64,000 bases of DNA, taken from contig JARIED010000008.1 of assembly GCA_029266945.1 (NCBI GenBank), forward strand, positions 62,001-126,000. The letters are read 5' to 3'. Source of the DNA: Slackia sp. (GTDB lineage Bacteria; Actinomycetota; Coriobacteriia; Coriobacteriales; Eggerthellaceae). Of the stretch, positions 44,217-51,564 are shown in pieces (within the stretch, counting starts at the first letter, position 1; each line of letters begins with the position of its first letter). A program made the translations under genes and the position numbers. The notes under the pieces were generated by a model. The model ran no database searches, was not told the DNA's origin, and saw nothing but the letters and a program-made list of their open reading frames with translations.

Positions 44217-44818
44217 TCGCGGCCGTCGCTTCCGATCGCGCGCCCGAGCGTCATGCGCTTTTGATCTGCGGCGCCGCGCGCCTGCGCGGGGTTTCGTCGC
44301 GTTATAGCGACGAGTTGGCACAGAGTCTGCGTGCCGAAGGAGCCCGCGTGACGACGTGGTATGCGGCCGCGCACGACGTGGCCGATTGCGTGGGTTGCGC
44401 GGCCTGCCGCCCGCGTGCCGGCGAGGAGTTCGCCCCCGGCACGCTTCGCAAGGAATGCGTAATCGACGATGATATGCGCGCGCTTTACGGGCTTTTGGAT
44501 GAGGCCGACGAAGCGCACTTGGTGTGTCCCGTGTATTTCGGCGGGCCCACGGGCCGTTTCAAATGCGTGCTCGACCGTCTGCAACCGTATTGGGAATGGC
44601 GGATCGGCCCAGGTGCGCGCCTCGATCGCGCGCGCGAGGTCAAGCGCCCCGCGTACCTGCACGTGATCGGCGCGGGCGGCGACCCGTTCGGCTACGACGC
44701 CCTGACGGCCATCGTACGCTCGGCGTTCGGGTCTTCGGGCTTTTTGGTGGCCGACGTGATAGACCGCATCGGCTGGGGCCAGCCCCGCGAGGAGTCCGAG
44801 AAAACGAGTTTTTCCTGA
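44213..44818 (+). CDS. Flavodoxin-fold NAD(P)H-dependent oxidoreductase (iron-sulfur flavoprotein-like)
   Basis: The 201-residue protein starts at a GTG overlapping the TatD stop. It has a flavodoxin-like fold (LLICGAARLRGVSSRYSDEL, the FMN phosphate loop), a cysteine motif CVGCAAC near residue 60 typical of multimeric flavodoxin/iron-sulfur flavoprotein relatives, CVIDDDMRALYGLLDEAD, and VCPVYFGGPTGRFKCVLDR, the usual PxYxGxxTGxxKxxxDR signature of this family. Members reduce quinones or act as electron carriers; the exact role is unknown. It is coupled to the TatD gene and 42 bases upstream of ksgA. Confidence 0.85.
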   Translation: MIAAVASDRAPERHALLICGAARLRGVSSRYSDELAQSLRAEGARVTTWYAAAHDVADCVGCAACRPRAGEEFAPGTLRKECVIDDDMRALYGLLDEADEAHLVCPVYFGGPTGRFKCVLDRLQPYWEWRIGPGARLDRAREVKRPAYLHVIGAGGDPFGYDALTAIVRSAFGSSGFLVADVIDRIGWGQPREESEKTSFS

Positions 44819-44860
44819 TGCGTCCGGTATGCTAGGCGCGTCATTCGAGAAAGAGAGCCC

Positions 44861-45766
44861 ATGTCTCACGTTTCATATCTTGCATCGCCCTCGGCCACGC
44901 GCGCCGTCCTCGAGCGCCACGGCCTTGCCACGAAAAAGGCCCTCGGCCAGAACTTCCTGGTCAACGACTCGGTCATCGCGCGCATTTGCGAACTGTCCGA
45001 AGTCTGCGGCGACGACGCCGTGCTCGAGGTCGGTCCCGGCATCGGCACGCTCACGGTGGCCTTGCTCGCGCGCGCGGGCCGCGTGCTTTCCGTCGAGCGC
45101 GACACCGACCTGCCTGCGGTCTTAGCGGAAACCTGCGCCGATTTCGATAATTTCACGCTGCTTTCCAAGGACGCCCTGACGCTTTCCCAGGCCGACCTCG
45201 ACGGGGCCTTCGGCGAGGCGGCGGCGCAAGGCGAGGCTCCGAACAAGTTCATCGCGAACTTGCCCTATGCGGTGGCGGCGACTCTCGTGCTCGATTTCTT
45301 CCAGCGTTTTTCTAGCCTGCAGTGCGCCACGGTCATGGTGCAAAGCGAAGTGGCCGACCGCATGATGGCGAAGATGGGCACGAAAGACTACGGCGCCTAC
45401 ACGGTGAAGCTCAATCTGATTGCGAAGCCCACGGGCCGCTTCCAGGCGGGTCCCGGCAATTTCTTCCCGCCGCCGCGTGTCACGTCGGCCGTGATCAGAC
45501 TCGACCGCCGCGACGACTTGGGCATCGCGGCCGAAGAAGCCGCCGTGGCGTCGCTTATGGCCGACGCCGCCTTCGCCACGAGGCGTAAGACCATTTCCAA
45601 TTCCATGAAGACGTTTTTCTCGGGTCGCAAGGGCTGCGACGGGGTGGTGGAGAAGCTCCCCGCCATTCTTGAGGCCGCAGGTATCGACGCGCGTCGACGC
45701 GGCGAAAGCCTGACGCTTGAGGAGTTCATCGCATTGGGCGCGGCGTACGCGGATGTGATGCGTTAA
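44861..45766 (+). CDS. rsmA: 16S rRNA dimethyladenosine transferase
   Basis: RsmA (KsgA) dimethylates A1518 and A1519 in the 3' end of 16S rRNA. The 301-residue protein has ATKKALGQNFLVND, the SAM-binding EVGPGIGTLTVALL, the catalytic NLPY (FIANLPYAVA), and the FFPPPRVTSAVIRL strand near the C-terminal domain. AGAAAGAGAG precedes the ATG. Its neighbours (tatD upstream, veg downstream) match the B. subtilis order. Confidence 0.97.
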   Translation: MSHVSYLASPSATRAVLERHGLATKKALGQNFLVNDSVIARICELSEVCGDDAVLEVGPGIGTLTVALLARAGRVLSVERDTDLPAVLAETCADFDNFTLLSKDALTLSQADLDGAFGEAAAQGEAPNKFIANLPYAVAATLVLDFFQRFSSLQCATVMVQSEVADRMMAKMGTKDYGAYTVKLNLIAKPTGRFQAGPGNFFPPPRVTSAVIRLDRRDDLGIAAEEAAVASLMADAAFATRRKTISNSMKTFFSGRKGCDGVVEKLPAILEAAGIDARRRGESLTLEEFIALGAAYADVMR

Positions 45767-45952
45767 AGCGGGCATCGCCGTTCACCGCCTGCCGCATGCC
45801 GAAAGCCGAGCCACTTCGGCATGAAAACCGCCTTACAGTGTTGACAGCGGCGGCTAAGTGTGTTTTCAGCTTGCAGAATCGATGATCCCTTGACAAATCG
45901 TGCTAATATGGCGGTTCGCACAGTCGCACACCCGATTGAAGGAACGCTATAT

Positions 45953-46300
45953 ATGGAACTCGAAAAGCAGGCGCGCATCGTCGACGATATCCGCGCAGAG
46001 CTGCAGGAGCGCATCGACACGCGCCTCAAGGTGCGTGCCAATATGGGTCGCTCGAAGGTTATCGAATGCGAAGGCGTCCTCATGCAGGCGCATCCGTCGC
46101 TGTTCATTCTCGAAATCGACCGTAAGCGCGGCCGTAAGGCGAGACAGTCGTACCAGTACGTTGATGTATTGACCGGCATGGTCGAGCTCTACGATGTCGA
46201 AACAGGCAAGCCTGTGTTCGGATCTTTCGTTGACAACGGCGACGCGGATCCGTTGCATTCCGCCGATGAGGATGAAGAAGAGGACGAGGGCATCCTGTAG
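45953..46300 (+). CDS. veg: Veg-family protein
   Basis: Veg (DUF1021) is a small protein that in B. subtilis affects biofilm formation and spore outgrowth. The 115-residue protein aligns by eye to Veg: an N-terminal helix (IVDDIRAELQERIDTRL), KVRANMGRSKVIECEGVLMQ, HPSLFILEID, and SYQYVDVLTGMVEL. About 35 acidic residues at the C-terminus (DEDEEEDEGIL) are extra. The ATG at 45953 follows GAAGGAAC. The position just after ksgA agrees with B. subtilis. TTGACA occurs at 45890-45895, but no good -10 lies at the right distance. Confidence 0.88.
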   Translation: MELEKQARIVDDIRAELQERIDTRLKVRANMGRSKVIECEGVLMQAHPSLFILEIDRKRGRKARQSYQYVDVLTGMVELYDVETGKPVFGSFVDNGDADPLHSADEDEEEDEGIL

Positions 46301-46372
46301 CCGCCGGCGGTCGAACCGTGCGGCGCGCTCGGCCTGCGTTGTCGAGCAGGGCAAAAAACTTGGGAATGCGGC

Positions 46373-46401
46373 TTGACATTTTCAAGGCAGAAGCGCAAAA
46401 T
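46373..46401 (+). promoter_or_regulatory. Promoter of tRNA-Ala
   Basis: A consensus -35 TTGACA at 46373-46378 is followed at 17 bases by CAAAAT (46396-46401), a fair -10. Transcription would begin about 10 bases before the tRNA 5' end. Confidence 0.55.
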
Positions 46402-46419
46402 ATCTTCTCGTACATTTCT

Positions 46420-46495
46420 GGGGATGTAGCTCAGCTGGGAGAGCACCACGTTCGCAACGTGGGGGTCGTGGGTTCGAATCCCATCATCTCCACCA
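46420..46495 (+). tRNA. tRNA-Ala (anticodon CGC)
   Basis: The 76-nt gene includes an encoded CCA. The acceptor GGGGATG/CATCTCC contains G3-U70, the alanine identity pair. The anticodon arm CCACG/CGTGG holds the loop TTCGCAA, so the anticodon is CGC (codon GCG). The T-arm is GTGGG TTCGAAT CCCAT. All arms pair. It is monocistronic with its own promoter and terminator. Confidence 0.97.
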
Positions 46496-46504
46496 GTAAT
46501 TACC

Positions 46505-46540
46505 TGCAGGTCGAGTAATCGGCCTGCATTTTTTGTTTTC
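46505..46540 (+). terminator. Terminator after tRNA-Ala
   Basis: The stem TGCAGG/CCTGCA around a 12-base loop is followed by TTTTTTG. Confidence 0.85.
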
Positions 46541-46664
46541 AGGATAAAGGGATTCGAACCGATAAGGTTGAATTCCGTTAAGAAAACCGTCCGGTGGACG
46601 GTTTTCAGGAATTCGCTCGAGGGCTTCAGACCGAGAGGAAGGGCGTTCGCGCGGCGGATGCGGG

Positions 46665-46683
46665 AACCCCATCGTCTCCGCCA
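46665..46683 (+). repeat. Degraded copy of the tRNA-Ala 3' end
   Basis: AACCCCATCGTCTCCGCCA matches 16 of 19 bases of the tRNA-Ala 3' end (46477-46495), and all three differences are transitions. A large hairpin follows it, as a terminator would follow a tRNA. Confidence 0.4.
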
Positions 46684-47448
46684 GAACTTTCCAGCGCCGT
46701 TCTTACGAACGATGTTTTTTCGTTCGGGGGAACGGCGCTGCTTCTCGCTCGTTTTCGGCGGCCGGCGGCATGACTTTTCGTCCGGAGGCTCTGCGGCCGC
46801 TAGAGGATCGAGGTTCGAATTGGTGAGGCGGGATTCTTCTCGCGCAGCGGACGCGCGCCGTTTTTTTTCGGCGCCCTGTATGACGTCGCCCTCATGGGCG
46901 GCGTTTTCTCGTTTCGAGGCTATGCGGATTTTCGGCCGTCTTCGGGGTACGGAGGCGAAGGGAGTCTTGCGGGCGACGCGGCGGGTCTCTCTTCCGCCGC
47001 AAGGGGCGGCCGCTGCGGACGCTCGTGCCCCTCGTCTTCTTTGCCGACTTCTGCTTCCCAGCCGATCTGCGGCGTCGCCGTTTCGGATGCCGCTCGATCT
47101 TTGGAAGGAGAGGGGATTGTCGTTTCTTGTTCGCTTTCGGAAGAATCGTTCTGCGTTCCTTCGGGCGGGCGGTCGACGCTTTTCGACCGCTGCGTGTTTC
47201 GGCCGGCTTCGAAGCCTATTCCTATGCCATCGCGTCGACGCGTTCCGCGTATCCCCGATGCTCGTTCGCGTCTGGAAAGGGTCGTCTCTCAGGGGCCTTT
47301 GAATCGGCCGGTCGCGACGAATCGTCACGCCCGCCGCCGCGCATAGTCCATTTTGCGGAGTGCTTGCGTGACCGGTCGGCCGGGGCATGCGGTTGGGGTT
47401 CTGCGACGCGCCCAATAAGCCCTTTTGCGCTACGAAACCCATCACGAT

Positions 47449-47572
47449 TACGCTCTCTGGGGCGTTTTTCACGGCAAACGGCTCGAAAAACGCCTGAATA
47501 TACGCTCTTTGGGGTAATTTCCCCCCAAATGGGTGATACGTTTTTGCTATCCCTGTGAAGGATGTGTGTTAA
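47449..47572 (+). promoter_or_regulatory. Candidate control region of the multiheme cytochrome gene
   Basis: TACGCTCTCTGGGG (47449-47462) and TACGCTCTTTGGGG (47501-47514) form a direct repeat differing at one base, 52 bases apart. The second copy overlaps an inverted repeat TTTGGGG-N8-CCCCAAA (47508-47529). A possible promoter TTGCTA (47544) with TGTTAA (47567) lies just downstream. The arrangement suggests a regulator-binding site, inferred from position only. Confidence 0.4.
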
Positions 47573-47707
47573 AGTCATTGCTGTATCTCGCCTACGGTTT
47601 ACCCATGGTTGCGTTTTCGGGGCTTTTCTCACGGCTCTTCCGCATCCCCTCCAGATCGTATGCGGGATACGGAGGAAGAAAAGGAAAAACCGAGAAAGGG
47701 GGTATCC

Positions 47708-48454
47708 ATGGCTGAGGAAACCAAGACCGACGTCGCTGCGACCGAGGAACCCGCCAAGGATGCCAAGCAGGCTAAGCAGGGCAAGAAGAAGTGGCCTATT
47801 GTGGTCGGCGTCGTCGCCGTCGTTCTCGTTGCAGCGGGCGCAGGCTTTTTCGTCTGGCACGAGCAGCCCAGCTTCTGTAACGCTATCTGTCACACTCCGA
47901 TGGACGCATACGTCGAAACCTACATCGACGGCTCTCATGACAAGTACGGCAATGAGCTTGCCGACGAGGCCGACAAGATGGCCATGATGGCCTACGCCCA
48001 CGCCAATCCCGAGAATGGCGATACCACTAACTGCCTCGGCTGCCATGTTCCCACCATGGGCGAGCAGATTACCGAGGGCATGCATTGGGTTACCGGCAAT
48101 TACGAGGTTGCCGGCGACAACAAAGTCGGCCAGACCATCCTCGAGAATCGCGAACTTTCCGACCTGGTCGAGGCCCGCGGCATCGCCGAGGACGAGTTCT
48201 GTCTGAATTCCGGCTGCCACCATGTGGCTGAAGACGGCACCGAGATTACCTCTCGAGCCGACCTCGAGGCTGCCACCGCCAGCCTCGATGGCGAGCACAA
48301 CCCGCACAAGGCCCAGCATGGCGAGTATGCCTGCAGCCAGTGCCACAAGGCTCACAGCCAGTCCGTCAACTACTGCACCCAGTGCCACAGCAATGCCGTC
48401 GTTCCCGATGGCTGGCTAAGCACTTCCCAGGCCAAGAAGCTCGCTTCGCTGTAA
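47708..48454 (+). CDS. Membrane-anchored five-haem cytochrome c (NapC/NrfH-like)
   Basis: The 248-residue protein has a charged cytoplasmic N-terminus and one signal-anchor helix (WPIVVGVVAVVLVAAGAGFF, about 29-49). An extracytoplasmic domain follows with five haem-attachment motifs: C57-C61-H62 (CNAICH, CX3CH), C109-C112 (CLGCH), C165-C170 (CLNSGCH, CX4CH), C209-C212 (CSQCH) and C223-C226 (CTQCH). It resembles the quinol-oxidising cytochrome partners of extracellular or periplasmic reductases in Eggerthella-type bacteria (Cgr1-like). The ATG at 47708 follows AAAGGGGG. No reductase flavoprotein is adjacent; instead the cytochrome c maturation genes follow. It probably passes electrons from menaquinol to a partner encoded elsewhere. 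Confidence 0.88.
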   Translation: MAEETKTDVAATEEPAKDAKQAKQGKKKWPIVVGVVAVVLVAAGAGFFVWHEQPSFCNAICHTPMDAYVETYIDGSHDKYGNELADEADKMAMMAYAHANPENGDTTNCLGCHVPTMGEQITEGMHWVTGNYEVAGDNKVGQTILENRELSDLVEARGIAEDEFCLNSGCHHVAEDGTEITSRADLEAATASLDGEHNPHKAQHGEYACSQCHKAHSQSVNYCTQCHSNAVVPDGWLSTSQAKKLASL

Positions 48455-48476
48455 ATTTTCTAGCTGAGCGGATGAA

Positions 48477-48547
48477 CGACGGTGCATGCTTTTGCATGGT
48501 GAGACACCGTTAAGGGAAACGCATACGTCGGCAGGCGTACTTTTCCC
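48477..48547 (+). ncRNA. Structured RNA candidate between the cytochrome and ccmE
   Basis: ACGGTG (48479-48484) pairs with CACCGT (48505-48510) and encloses the hairpin CATGC-TTTT-GCATG plus a GTGAGA bulge. A second hairpin GGGAA-ACGC/GCGT...TTCCC (48514-48547) follows. It ends 15 bases before a strong terminator. The layout looks like a leader with an attenuator; I do not recognise any known riboswitch class. Confidence 0.4.
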
Positions 48548-48561
48548 AGGAGATGTGTAAC

Positions 48562-48598
48562 ACGAAAGGGCCCGCCCGTTGGACGGGCCCTTTCGTTG
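48562..48598 (+). terminator. Terminator or attenuator between the cytochrome and ccmE
   Basis: The long stem ACGAAAGGGCCCGCCC/CGGGCCCTTTCGT is followed by TGAATAA. It separates the cytochrome gene from the ccm operon, or attenuates transcription into it. Confidence 0.8.
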
Positions 48599-48661
48599 AA
48601 TAATCGTACGCTGGGCATAGGTCCCGGGAAATCTCGACCTCGCGTCACAAGGAGCAGGGAA

Positions 48662-49336
48662 ATGAACACGAAAACAAAACGCAGGCTCATCGTGGTGACC
48701 GGCGTGATAGTCGTCGTCCTGGCGATCGTGCTGACGGTCGTCGGCAGCGGCGGCGCCGCGAAGACGGCATCGGTCGCCGAGGCGCTGAGCGGATCGCATG
48801 ATTCCGACCGCATCCAGGTTTCCGGAAACGTGGTCGATAATTCCTTTGCCACCGAAGACAACGTGCTGACCTTCGAAATCTTCGATCCCGAAGGCGACGA
48901 GTCCCAGACGCTGCGCGTCCGCTACGAGGGGGCTGCGTCTTCCACGTTCGGCAACGGCGTCACGGCCATCTGCACGGGTCGCCTGAGCACGTCGAACGGC
49001 GTTGAGTTGGTGGCAAGCGAATTGGTGACGAAGTGCCCTTCCAAGTACGAGAGCGCTACTGACGCGCTGACGGTCTCTCGCATGCTTGAGTACGGCGATA
49101 GCATCGTCGATACCACGGTCAAGCTGACGGGCGTCGTCGAAGGCGCCTTGGCCGCCGCGGGATCGGGCGAGCCCCGCTTCGTAGTGGCGGACGACGCAGA
49201 CGCCTCCGTCCAGGTTCCCATCGAATTCGATGGCGCGATGGCCGACGGCATCGTCGACGGCACCTCGGTCGTCATCACGGGGTCGCTGTCCGGCTCCGGC
49301 TCGTTCGTCGCGACCGATGTCGCGCAGGAAGGATAA
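48662..49336 (+). CDS. ccmE: Cytochrome c maturation protein CcmE, CxxxY variant with extra C-terminal domain
   Basis: CcmE is the periplasmic haem chaperone of system I. The 224-residue protein has one N-terminal TM helix (LIVVTGVIVVVLAIVLTVVG) and the OB-fold domain (RIQVSGNVVDN, TLRVRYEGAASSTFGNG). The haem-binding motif is C125-P-S-K-Y129 in place of the usual His-x-x-x-Tyr. CxxxY CcmE proteins are known from Desulfovibrio and archaea. Residues about 131-224 are extra and look like a second OB-like domain (VKLTGVVEG, FVVADDADASVQVPIEF, SVVITGSLSG). AAGGAGCAGGG precedes the ATG. It heads ccmEFABCD, with a six-base gap to ccmF. Confidence 0.88.
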   Translation: MNTKTKRRLIVVTGVIVVVLAIVLTVVGSGGAAKTASVAEALSGSHDSDRIQVSGNVVDNSFATEDNVLTFEIFDPEGDESQTLRVRYEGAASSTFGNGVTAICTGRLSTSNGVELVASELVTKCPSKYESATDALTVSRMLEYGDSIVDTTVKLTGVVEGALAAAGSGEPRFVVADDADASVQVPIEFDGAMADGIVDGTSVVITGSLSGSGSFVATDVAQEG

Positions 49337-49342
49337 ACCTCT

Positions 49343-51514
49343 ATGTCGACCTTCGGATTGATAGCCCTCGTCGTCGCCTTCGCAGGCGTCGTGGTTTCCG
49401 TCGTCTGCCTGCTGGCGGGACAGATTCTGCGAAAGACGGGCAAGCAGGGGGCCGTCTCCACCGCTTCGTGGGGCGGATGCATCGCCTCCATTCTGACCGC
49501 CGCTGCCCTTACGGTGTGCTGCGGCATCCTGGTGTATTGCTTCATGACGGGCGATATGTCCATCGAATACGTGCTCATGGAACACTCCGATGCCGATGGC
49601 ATCCTGGGCGTGCTCTACCGCTTCAGCGGCCTGTGGGCCGGACGCGAGGGCTCGCTGCTCTTCTGGGCATGGCTCATTTCGATCTTCAACGCGGTCGTCG
49701 CGGTGCGCGCCATGAAGAAGCTCGAGCCGCTCGATTGCATGGCCCTGTTCGTGTCCGACCTCGTCCTGACGGCGTTCGTCGCGGTCTGCCTGTTCTCCGA
49801 GAGCAACATGCCCTTCACCGCCACCGGAGCTCCCTACATCGACGCCGAAGGCAACCTGACCCCCATGGCGTCGGCCTTCGGCATGAGCCCGTTGCTCGAG
49901 CATTGGGCGCAGGCCATCCATCCGCCCACGCTGTTCATCGGCTATGCCGGCCTGACCATTCCGTTCGCCTACGCGATCGCCGCTCTGATCGTCAACGACC
50001 CCAGTTCTAAGTGGGTCGTGCGCGCTACGCGCTACGCTATGTTTTCGTGGTTGTTCCTCGGCATCGGCATTGGTTTGGGCGCCATCTGGGCCTACGTCGT
50101 GCTGGGCTGGGGCGGCTACTGGGCATGGGACCCGGTCGAGAACGCCAGCCTGCTTTCGTGGATGGTCGCGCTCGCGCTCGTCCATAGCTTTACGGTGTAT
50201 CGTCAGCGTGGCGCGTTCAAGCGCTGGAGCATCATGTGCGCCTCCCTCGCGTTCGCCTTCGTGGTCGTGGGCACGTTCATCACGCGCTCCGGCATCGTGC
50301 AGTCGGTCCATGCCTTCGCGGGCGACCCCGTGTCGCTGACGCTGTTCGGCGGCCTGATTGCAGTGGCCGTGCTCGTGGGCGTGGTGGGTCTGCTCATCCG
50401 CTGGAAGCCGTTCAAGTCCGACGACGCAATCGAGTCCATGATTTCCAAGTCGGCCGCATACTACTTCAACAACGTGATCATGATCGTGTTCACGCTGGTG
50501 CTGGCCTACCTCACGGTGGCAAGCGCGTTGCCCGGCTTCCTTCCGTTCGGCGGCCAGGCCTTGTCCGCCGGCACCTACGACGCGATCGCGCGTCCGCTCG
50601 GCATCGCCTACTGTCTGATCATCGCCGTGTGCCCGATGCTCGCATGGAACAAGACCGATCGAGGCGAATTCCTGCGCCTTGCCAAGGTTCCCGCGATCTG
50701 CGCCGTCGTGCTCTTCGTCGCGCTGATGGCGTATTTCGTCACCACGCTGTATCCGGCCTATGACGCGGTCATCCAGGCCGGCGCCGCCGAAGGCGCATCC
50801 CAGGCCGCTATCGCCGCTGCCGACGATCTGCTCGCGCAGGGTCCCGTGTGGTATTACAACGGCCTTGCCGTGGTCGGCTTCGCCGTGGCCAGCCTGCTGT
50901 TCTTCAACACGCTGTTTATGATCGCTCGCGCCGCGTCCAAGCGCGGCAAGGCCACGGGCAAAAACCCCGTGGTCGCCTTCTTCGGCATGCTCGGCGCCAA
51001 TTCGGCGAAATACGGCGGCTACATCGCCCACTTCGCCATGTCGATCATTCTGATCGGTCTGATCGGTTCGTCGATGTATGTCACCGAGAAGACGGGCTAT
51101 ATCGCTTTCGACGAGGAGAACGACACGGCCGAAAGCTTCGTGATCCAGAATTACGAGCTGCGCTACACCGACAACGGCATCGAGACCATGGCCAACGGCG
51201 ACGACGTGATCTACCAGGTCGAGTTTGACGTCTACGATACCGAAGACGGCTCCTACATCGGCCATGTGTCCCCGTCGGTCCAGCTGGTTTCCTCCACGCA
51301 GCAGACCAAGCTCAACGCATCGGTCATCAGCCTGCCCACCGAGGATCTGTTCGTGGTGTATCGCGGTGTCAACCAGGCGGGCGATCTGTCTATGGACGTG
51401 CGCGTCAACCCGCTGGTAAGCTTTGCCTGGGTCGGCTTCGGCCTGCTGATGGTCGGTACGGCGATCGCGCTGTTCGGCCGTCGCCGCGATCATCGCGACG
51501 AAGAAAACGCGTAG
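49343..51514 (+). CDS. ccmF: Cytochrome c haem lyase CcmF
   Basis: CcmF is the membrane haem lyase that attaches haem to apocytochrome c. The 723-residue protein is a polytopic membrane protein with about 14 TM helices and the WWD haem-handling segment WGGYWAWDPVENASLLSWM. It also has the flanking His motifs (WAQAIHPPTLFIGY, VVGTFITRSG) and a C-terminal extracytoplasmic domain. It is longer than typical CcmF (about 640-660), partly because of the C-terminal region (VIQNYELRYTDNG to VSPSVQLVS). GGATAAACC lies before the ATG, six bases after ccmE. No ccmG, ccmH or ccmI is visible. Confidence 0.95.
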   Translation: MSTFGLIALVVAFAGVVVSVVCLLAGQILRKTGKQGAVSTASWGGCIASILTAAALTVCCGILVYCFMTGDMSIEYVLMEHSDADGILGVLYRFSGLWAGREGSLLFWAWLISIFNAVVAVRAMKKLEPLDCMALFVSDLVLTAFVAVCLFSESNMPFTATGAPYIDAEGNLTPMASAFGMSPLLEHWAQAIHPPTLFIGYAGLTIPFAYAIAALIVNDPSSKWVVRATRYAMFSWLFLGIGIGLGAIWAYVVLGWGGYWAWDPVENASLLSWMVALALVHSFTVYRQRGAFKRWSIMCASLAFAFVVVGTFITRSGIVQSVHAFAGDPVSLTLFGGLIAVAVLVGVVGLLIRWKPFKSDDAIESMISKSAAYYFNNVIMIVFTLVLAYLTVASALPGFLPFGGQALSAGTYDAIARPLGIAYCLIIAVCPMLAWNKTDRGEFLRLAKVPAICAVVLFVALMAYFVTTLYPAYDAVIQAGAAEGASQAAIAAADDLLAQGPVWYYNGLAVVGFAVASLLFFNTLFMIARAASKRGKATGKNPVVAFFGMLGANSAKYGGYIAHFAMSIILIGLIGSSMYVTEKTGYIAFDEENDTAESFVIQNYELRYTDNGIETMANGDDVIYQVEFDVYDTEDGSYIGHVSPSVQLVSSTQQTKLNASVISLPTEDLFVVYRGVNQAGDLSMDVRVNPLVSFAWVGFGLLMVGTAIALFGRRRDHRDEENA

Positions 51515-51564
51515 TACGGCAAGCGCCTGCCTGTCAGGCGCTTCGTTTCCAGAAGAAGGCATGT

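Larger units (their letters stand above)
46541..47707. other. Gene-poor region between tRNA-Ala and the cytochrome gene
   Basis: About 1.17 kb without a convincing gene: the listed ORFs are Arg/Ser/Phe-rich shadows in several frames with no good ribosome sites. It holds several hairpin-T structures (for example GAAAACCGTCC/GGACGGTTTTC at about 46580-46606 and CAGCGCCGTTC/GAACGGCGCTG at about 46692-46741), many T-runs, and a degraded copy of the tRNA 3' end at 46665-46683. Near its end are a direct repeat and an inverted repeat that may regulate the cytochrome gene. Confidence 0.5.

Noticed and set aside
45890-45918. TTGACA upstream of veg as a promoter
   Set aside because: The -35 is perfect, but TAATAT is only 8 bases away and nothing resembling a -10 lies at 16-18 bases.
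46568-47302. 244-aa ORF downstream of tRNA-Ala
   Set aside because: Arg/Phe/Ser-rich, no recognisable domain or ribosome site, and overlapping open frames on both strands; treated as non-coding.
46189-47472. 427-aa minus-strand ORF across the tRNA-Ala gene
   Set aside because: It contains the classic mistranslation of a tRNA gene (GIRTHDPHVANVVLSQLSY) and is otherwise Arg-rich shadow; the tRNA folds perfectly on the plus strand.
48416-51562. 1048-aa minus-strand ORF antisense to ccmE and ccmF
   Set aside because: It is an antisense shadow of GC-rich codons (His/Asp/Gly/Arg-rich). The plus-strand frames have full family motifs.
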